From Hordeum vulgare subsp. vulgare (taxonomy: Eukaryota; Streptophyta; Magnoliopsida; Poales; Poaceae): a DNA stretch of 64,000 nt. Shown one piece after another: positions 57,818-64,000 of this stretch. Location of the stretch: positions 505,349,225 through 505,413,224 of the forward strand of contig NC_058518.1 in NCBI RefSeq assembly GCF_904849725.1, read 5' to 3'. Under the pieces are notes generated by a model. The model was not told the origin of the DNA. It made no database searches and was given only the letters and a program-made list of their open reading frames with translations. The position numbers and the translations under genes were made by a program. The first letter of the stretch is position 1. Each line of letters begins with the position of its first letter.

Positions 57818-57844
57818 AGAAGAAAACCAAGTTTTTCCGCGATC

Positions 57845-58111
57845 TCACAACGAGAAAGGAAAAAGTTTCAACTTAATCACGTCATTATACACATCTCTTT
57901 TCTTTTGCATATCACAAAGTTCAATTAAGGTATTGAGATGGGATGCGGCATCTTCACTAGGAAGGCCAGAGAATTGCTCTTTCATAACAAGATTCAGCAG
58001 AGGTGCGTTGATTTCATACAATTCCGCACTAGTGGCGGGTGCAATCGGAGTACTAATAAAATCATTATTATTAGTGCTCGAGAAGTCGCAAAGTTTGGTA
58101 CTTTCGGCCAT
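57845..58111 (-). pseudogene. gag N-terminal part (element E)
   Basis: ATG 58111 opens MAESTKLCDFSSTNNND, aligned with the start in element A. It contains the front of the Retrotrans_gag domain (GLPSEDAASHLNTLIELC) up to KLFPFSL, where a TGA (57847-57845) replaces the Arg codon seen in A. The frame then continues into 57817 and below. Confidence 0.8.
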
Positions 58112-58312
58112 GATGACTTCAACAAACAAACAAGCACACAAGCAAGCAAGACAACCGGCAAAGGAAAACGGCAAAGGCAAAAGAAAACGGCAAAGGAGAA
58201 AGGCAAACGAAAACGGCAAATGTGAAGTGGGGGAGAGAAAAACGAGAGGCAACTGGAGAAAAAGTAAATGCAGGATATGAGTTTGTGAGACCTACTTGGA
58301 TAGATCTCTCCT

Positions 58313-58436
58313 TTCCCGGCAACGGCGCCAGAAATACTTCTGCTACTGCAACAAAAGACCTTCCAACGGCGCCAGAAATAGGCACGTTGTCGGGAAATTA
58401 TCATGACGTGCTCCTCCCCGGCAACGGCGCCAAAAA
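58313..58436 (-). other. Primer binding site of element E and two related copies
   Basis: The site next to the internal region (58313-58330, one mismatch) is followed, inside the LTR, by a weaker copy near 58363-58380 and a full-quality copy at 58414-58431 (tccccggcaacggcgcca). The same inner pair appears in the 3' LTR at 51757-51825, which shows they are part of the LTR. Confidence 0.8.
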
Positions 58437-58680
58437 TCCTTCTGCTACGGCTACGCCTTTAGGGACTTCCTAGGAAAATATGCAAATGATTTCCCCGTGG
58501 CCTTGGAGCCTTGCGTTGGTGTACCCTCGAAGTGGAAAGGGTGATGTAGCACATCGGTGTTAAGTATTTCCCTCAGTTTTGAGAACCAAGGTATTGATCC
58601 GGTGAAGGAGTATGACAAGTGCCTGCACAAACACAAAGAACCTGCTCCCAACGCTATGAATGGGTTGTCAATCCCTTATA
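58347..58680 (-). repeat. Partial 5' LTR of element E
   Basis: 334 bp matching 51741-52075, then an abrupt switch to internal sequence at 58680. Confidence 0.85.
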
Positions 58681-59848
58681 GATGGTCACATTGACTAGGC
58701 ATATCAACGAGCAAAGGAGATGCTCATCAATAGATATCAACGTGAATGGGTAGGGATTGCCATACAAATGATGCACTAGAGCTAAGAGTATGTGAAAGTT
58801 CTTAAAGAAAACTACTGGGTGTGCATCCAACTTGCTTGCTCACGAAGACCTAAGGCAATTTTGAGGAAGCCTATCATTGGAATATACAAGCCAAGTTATA
58901 TAATGAAAAATTCCCACTAGCTATATGGTGGTGACAAAACGAGAGACTCTCAATCATGAAGATCATGGTGCTTAATATGCACAAGTGTGGAAAGGTAGTA
59001 GCATTGTCCCTTCTCTCTTTTTTTGGTGGGCTCTTTGGCCTCTTTTTTTTGGTGGGCATCTTTGGCCTCTTTTATTTCCTCACATGGGACAATGCTCCAT
59101 CAATGATGATCATCACACTTACAACTCAAAATTTAGAGCAATGATGACTCTATATGGAATGCCTTCGGTAGTGTACCGTGACAATGACCTAGCATGTCAT
59201 AGACATCAACGGAAACATCATGCTAGCTATCTTATGATCATGCAATGGCAATGTAGAAGTGGTGGCACATGTCATGGTGGTAGTTGTATGGCAATATATC
59301 TCGGAATGGCTTTGAAAAAGCCATAGTAGGTAGGTATGATGGCTGTTTTGAGGGAGGCTATATGGTGGGTTTTGTGCTCCGGCGAAAGTTGCACGACACT
59401 AAAGAAGATAGTGATGGTGGAAGGTGAAAGTGCATCTAAACCATGGACTCAACATTAGTCATGAAGAACTCATATACTTGTTGCAAAAGTTTTAGTAGTA
59501 ATCGAAACAAAGCATTCAACGCATACTCCTAGGGGAAGGGTTGGTAGGTATAAACCATCGCGCGATCCCGACCGCCACACAAAGGATGACAATCAATAGA
59601 CTAATCATGCTCAGACTTCATCACATAGCGGTTAACCATACGTGCATGCTACGGGAATCACTAACTTCAACACAAGTATTTCTAGATCCACAACACCTTA
59701 CTAATATAACTTCAATATTACCACAACCACAACTCAAAACTAATTGAGATGAATCAAACTTCTCTAACTATTCAATGCACATGAAGGTGGAAGTTTTCAT
59801 ATCCCTTTGGATAACTACCCCTTTGAGACTACTTTCATAGCATAGATA
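58681..59848 (-). mobile_element. Element F: internal fragment of an E-type Gypsy element
   Basis: About 1.17 kb collinear with 53830-55015 of element E (same order of catcaatagatatcaa, the T-rich tract, gcgcgatcccgaccgcc and aactaattgagatgaatc) with small differences. No gene. It joins the E LTR at 58680 through the shared bases agat and is cut at 59848 by a Copia LTR. Confidence 0.82.
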
Positions 59849-60157
59849 TGTTGGGGAACATCGCATGGGAAAGAAAAAATTTCCTACGCGCACGAAGACC
59901 TATCATGGTGATGTCCATCTACGAGTGGGGATTTCCTATCTACGTACCCTTGTAGATCGCACAGCAGAAGCGTTAGTGAACGCGGTTGATGTAGTGGAAC
60001 ATCCTCACGTCCCTCGATCCGCCCCGCGAACCGTCCCACGAACCGTCCCGCGATCCGTCCCACGATCTAGTGCTGAACGGACAGCACCTCCGCGTTCAGC
60101 ACACGTACAGCTCGACGATGATCTCGACCTTCTTGATCCAACAAGAGAGACGGAGAG
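59849..60157 (-). repeat. Truncated Copia LTR (BARE/WIS/Angela group)
   Basis: The first 309 bp of the reversed LTR (tgttggggaacatcgcatggg...gagacggagag), interrupted by Gypsy element G at 60158. The break corresponds to a point about 300 bp into the copy at 15504. The remainder would lie beyond the window. Confidence 0.88.
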
Positions 60158-60645
60158 TGTTGGGGATATTGCCTGTTAAGTGACCCGCCGAATATGGGCC
60201 GGGTTACTGTTAAGGCGATTCATCCTTTATGGCTAGTTGGGCCTCAACCTGGGCGGTTCCAAGTCGCAGGTTGGTTATGATTTATGGAAGGACTCTGAGT
60301 TTTGCAAGACGGCGACTTAGAGACCGCGATGGTCACGATTTGTAAAGAGGAAGGGACTCTTGTAAACCCTAAGGCTTCGACCTATATATAAAGGCGAGTC
60401 TGGAGGGGGAGAGGTTAGGTGAGAAATCATCGAGTACTAGGTTTAGGCGAGTTACGCTTTTCTTATAATCGAATCCACATCAATACACACAAAGCAGGAC
60501 GTAGGCTATTACCTCTCCTCGAGGGGCCGAACCTGGGTAAATCGCCGTGTCTCTCCCGCTTAACCCCTTTGAGTCGCCACCAAGGTGCGATGGCTCCAGT
60601 ACTAAGTCCTTTCACGAGGACATCTGCCGTGACAAAACCACGACA
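60158..60645 (+). repeat. 5' LTR of element G
   Basis: 488 bp, from tgttggggatattgcc to aaaccacgaca, ending directly before the primer site. A TATA box (ctatatataaagg) is at 60382-60394, so transcription should start near 60415-60425. Confidence 0.8.
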
Positions 60646-60665
60646 GTGGGCGCCCACCGTGGGGC
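60646..60665 (+). other. Primer binding site of element G (tRNA-Lys)
   Basis: gtgggcgcccaccgtggggc: apart from one extra G it matches the complement of the 3' end of plant tRNA-Lys(CUU). Confidence 0.75.
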
Positions 60666-60733
60666 CTGCGCACGGTGGAGTTGAGTTCTCAAAGGGAGCC
60701 TTACCAGGGTCTGGGAGTTATGCGGCGGCGCGC

Positions 60734-63700
60734 ATGACTTGGAGCCGACGCGGCATAGCCTACATCGACAACCGGCGATGGGGACCTGAAGCAAATTCTC
60801 TCGAATCGGGCTACAGGGTCCCCTTCGGCAAGATCAACGTCTTCATCGGCATGATCGGGTCATCTGTTCCTGAGCCGGACACCTCCTCCGACATCGTCGA
60901 GCCAGCCAGGTACGTTCATCCAGTCATAACCCGGAATCTGACCCGCCCGGTCTTTGTGGGTTTCACACAGGGGTCGGAGGAGCCTGAGCGCGCGGCGGCT
61001 CAGGAGGTCACCCCCGTCAACTGTGACGACGAGTCATCCATGGGCGATTCCGATTCCATCCAGTCCCTCCACGGAGACGGTCTTGGGGGCTTGTCATTGG
61101 CCATGGATCCGGAAATCCTCGATCGAACCCGCCGCCAGATCGCCATCTACATGGCTGGGGCGACTCAACCCGCACCGAACCCCGCCGGAGGCGATGGAAC
61201 CGGTGGGACGTCCAGAAGTGCGTCAGCAGTCCTAGTGGATTTAGCGGCGGAAATCACAAGACTAATGTCAACCCCCCTCACGCCAGAGAACCAAGGAGAG
61301 ATAAATGCGGAGATAGCAAAATTAAGGGAGGCGGTGGCAAAGGCCCATCAGGATGCTGAGACGGAGTCCGCCAGGATGGAAACTCGACATGCCCAGATTA
61401 CGGCCGAAAGGATGCGGTTGAACACCGACAATTGGCGGCTCGAAAGACAGCAGCGCGCATCCGATGCCGTCCATCAGCGGAGGCACCAGGGACGCCTGCC
61501 CCATGATCTCAATCCGACTCGCCTGTTCGACACTCCCCAAACGCCCGGGATGGGAGCCGCTCCAGCAGGAGGGATGGGCCGCCCTCCTAACCCGCCGATT
61601 CAGCCGACTGAGGGTCAAATTCCTCGTTTCCGTACCCCCCGAGGCCACTTCTCTAACCCGATGGATAACGTGCTTGCCGCAACTCGCCATCTGGAGTCCC
61701 TCCCGATCCACGGCAACACCCCAGCTGAGATCGAAGCAAGGAACGCCATTGAGATGTTGAAAACGGCGGTGGTCCAAAACGCGCAGTTCTCACACAGCCC
61801 CGAACGACTGCACTCCACCCCCCAGGCGAGCTATACCAGGGGTTGGCCGGAGGATCAGCCAGCCGTAAACAGCGCCCCGCGACACCTCCCGCAGGACAAC
61901 CCACCCGAGCGGGACCCGCCGGGCGGAGGTCCACCCAACACTCAAGAGGCTCAGACTCCTCCCGCGGGGACTGGAGGGCGAGTTGGGGTGCCCTGCTTGT
62001 CCCTGGCCCTTCGAAACGAAAGAATGCCCAAGGATTTCAAAGGACCAAGAAAGGTGCCTAATTACACACCAAACCTCGAACCAACATCTTGGATCGAGGG
62101 CTATGAGATCGCCATGGACATGCTCGACGTAAACGAGGCGGTTTGCGCCAGATATTTCACCATGATGCTCGAGGGATCGGCACGCACTTGGTTGAAGAAT
62201 TTACCCCCCAATTCTATCCAGTCCTGGGCCGAGTTAAAGGAACGTTTCATCAAAAACTTCCGGGGAACCTGCAAACGACCGATGACAATCGTCGACTTAC
62301 AACACTGCGTGCAACGCCCGGATGAGTCGGGGCATCATTGGTCGCGGCGAGTTGCGGAAATTATCCATTCATCGGATGGTATCACGGCAGTGCAAGCTGT
62401 GCTTATCCTCGAGCACAACTGCCACTACGAACCGCTGGTCCAGAAGCTGGGGCGACTCAAACGGAAAGTTCAGGATATGGGCGAACTGATGGATACCCTC
62501 ACCAGGTACGCCGAAGCCGATGATACCAGGGATCCCGGCGAGGATGGTAAGGGTAACTCGCCCAAGAAGGGCGATTCAACGAATAAGCATACCCGCCTCC
62601 AAGGCCGCAACCGTCATAACCAGGGGACCAGCGGCAAGCGTAGGCCGCATGAGGAGCCCTCAGATCTGGTTGCCAACACCAATGCCAATGACGGCAAAAA
62701 GAAGAATCGAGGCTTCAGTGGGAAAAGACCGCGTAACTACGAAGAGCTGCTCAAAGGCCCTTGCCCACACCACGCCACGGCCGACGGCCCGGCGGGCCAC
62801 TCCTGGGAGAAGTGCTTCATGATGCGGGAATTTCGGGCCGAGGCAATCAAGAAGAGCCAGAGCGAAGACCCGAACCGTCGCCAAGACCAACTCGCCGCGC
62901 CCAACCAAAGGCACAACCACTTCGGCGGCTTTCCCGAACAAGAGGCTCAGGGGGGGCCGCAGCCAGGCGGCGGCCAGTACCCGGTGCACCACCACCGGCG
63001 GTACAACCCGCCAGGAGCCTTCCAGCAGCCGCCCCCATCGGGGGCTCCGCAGGACCTGGATGACCATGGGGGCTTCCGCAACAATCCTAAACAGCTAAGT
63101 AACGGGCAATATCATGTTTTCACCACTAATGCTTGCAAACGTGATAAAAAGGTAAATCACCGGGCGTACAGCGTAATTGAGCCGGCGGTTCCCAGATATC
63201 TCCACTGGTCCGAACAGACCATAACATGGAGCAGAGATGATCACCCGCCGAGAATAGATAGCCCGGGCGACCTGGCCTTGGTCGTGGCTCCCCAAGTGGC
63301 GGGTTACACTCTATCGAAAGTACTAATGGATGGCGGCAGCAGCATTAATATCCTATACTTCGACACCTTCCGGAGGATGAATCTATTAGAGAAAGACTTG
63401 ATGCCTTCAACCACGGTTTTCCACGGCATCGTCCCGGGCAAATCCGCTTATCCGATTGGCCGGGTCAGGCTCTCAGTAGCGTTCGGAACTGCACAGAACT
63501 ACAGGTCGGAATCTCTGGTCTTCGAGGTGGTCAAATTAAAAAGCCCGTACCATGCGCTGTTCAGGCGACCGGCTTACGCTCGCTTCATGGCCCGCCCGTG
63601 CTACGTCTACCTCAAGCTCAAAATGCCTGGTCCTAAAGGGCCCATCACGGTCGATGGAGATAGAAGGATTGCAAAGGAGTGTGAGGAAGGAGACGCGGCC

Positions 63701-63907
63701 TACGCGGAAGTCGCCTGCGCGGCGGAAGAGCTCAAAAACCACCGGGCCAATGTTGACCCGGCAGACATGTCACCACTCAAGAAACCGACTACAGATTCCG
63801 AGTCGCCCCTCAAGTTCAAACCAACGGATGACACGAAGACAGTCGACTTCGTCCCTGTCGATTCATCCAAACAGTTTACCATTGGAACAGGTCTGGACCC
63901 CAAATAG
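60734..63907 (+). pseudogene. gag and aspartic protease of Gypsy element G, with a stop before RT
   Basis: The frame is open from 60419 in the LTR through the primer site; I start at the first ATG after the primer site (60734). Order: a variable N-terminal part with a coiled-coil (around 61290-61480), a Pro-rich linker, the Retrotrans_gag capsid domain (about 62024-62515: ARYFTMMLEGSARTWLKNLP, SWAELKERFIKNF), a basic linker, a Cys/His motif (CPHH...HSWEKC, 62762-62815), and a protease with active site MDGGSSINIL (Asp at 63329-63331). The later conserved ILGRP is here LFRRP. The frame stops at TAG 63905-63907, probably CAG originally, since the typical RT-leading sequence (FIRENRDIFAWKPSDMPG) follows in frame. 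Confidence 0.85.
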
Positions 63908-64000
63908 GAAAGCGCGCTCATCGAATTCATCCGTGAGAATCGGGACATCTTCGCATGGAAACCCTCTGACATGCCGGGTGTACCGAGAGAATTCGCTGAG
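63908..64000 (+). pseudogene. Beginning of the RT region of element G
   Basis: In frame with gag-protease after the TAG: ESALIEFIRENRDIFAWKPS then DMPGVPREFAE, the conserved lead into Gypsy reverse transcriptase. The catalytic part is beyond the window. Confidence 0.8.

Larger units (their letters stand above)
51741..58680 (-). mobile_element. Gypsy element E, minus strand, non-autonomous
   Basis: Minus-strand order: partial 5' LTR 58680-58347, tRNA-Asp primer site 58330-58313, gag 58111-56435 with stops, decayed protease to 56062, non-coding region, polypurine motif 53397-53384, 3' LTR 53382-51741. It is inserted in the internal region of Copia I. The 3' LTR is longer at its U5 end than that of A or B because it contains two old primer-site-like copies. 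No RT or integrase. Confidence 0.85.
60158..64000 (+). mobile_element. Gypsy element G, plus strand, 5' half
   Basis: A short LTR (60158-60645), a tRNA-Lys primer site and a long gag-protease frame leading towards RT. The right part lies outside the window. It differs from the other Gypsy elements here in having a short LTR, GC-rich coding and a pol start. The zinc-motif layout and DGGSS protease recall the large autonomous plant Gypsy families, but I cannot name the family. Confidence 0.85.

Overview
This window reads as intergenic DNA from a large grass genome, almost certainly a member of the Triticeae (wheat, barley, Aegilops or a relative). The evidence is the transposon families. There are BARE/WIS/Angela-type Copia LTRs, a solo LTR whose terminus matches the barley LARD Sukkula as I remember it, several Gypsy LTRs starting TGATACGTCTC, and a CACTA transposon with the terminus CACTACTAGGAAAAGG. 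I see no intact host gene, no rRNA and no functional tRNA. Almost every base belongs to a nest of transposable elements. Family names rest on recognised termini and motifs; no database search was run.

Layout, left to right. (1) 1-7306: a plus-strand Gypsy element with gag, a protease and a second ATHILA ORF-1-like frame but no reverse transcriptase or integrase; its truncated 3' LTR runs into the next element. (2) 7307-13906: minus-strand Gypsy element A (gag plus protease only). (3) 13976-17504: minus-strand Gypsy element C, with a solo Copia LTR (15504-17294, target duplication tcaac) between its LTR and its polypurine tract. (4) 17505-50206: minus-strand Gypsy element B, inserted in C. B is split by a 26.6-kb CACTA transposon (22428-49001, target duplication tct). 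(5) 50207-51740: an LTR, primer binding site and start of a plus-strand Copia element that cuts B. (6) 51741-59848: minus-strand Gypsy element E and a rearranged relative, F. (7) 59849-60157: a broken Copia LTR. (8) 60158-64000: a plus-strand Gypsy element G with a long gag-protease frame, running off the window.

The CACTA element is the richest object. Without its own guests (a full Copia at 23945-32386 with duplication ttgtc, and a 4.9-kb solo LTR at 33260-38203 with duplication taata) it would be about 13.2 kb. On the minus strand it carries a TNP2 transposase with two frameshifts and two stops, a second gene joining a Transposase_24-like region to a Ulp1-like protease that has lost catalytic residues, and a small RNase H1 hybrid-binding-domain protein with a membrane tail. 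Between the two large genes it holds captured pieces of host genes: an exon pair from the PASTICCINO 2 acyl-CoA dehydratase, a WD40 exon, and an unidentified 201-bp exon with both splice sites.

The Gypsy elements 1, A, B and E share a plan: primer binding site for tRNA-Asp, gag/protease frame, no polymerase, then about 2-2.6 kb of non-coding DNA in which an exact copy of the terminal polypurine motif recurs. They look like non-autonomous elements driven in trans. B alone has an uninterrupted frame once the CACTA is removed. I found no clearly new biological system. The best leads are the gene-capturing CACTA with its small hybrid-binding membrane protein, and the repeated primer-binding and polypurine signals in the Gypsy elements.
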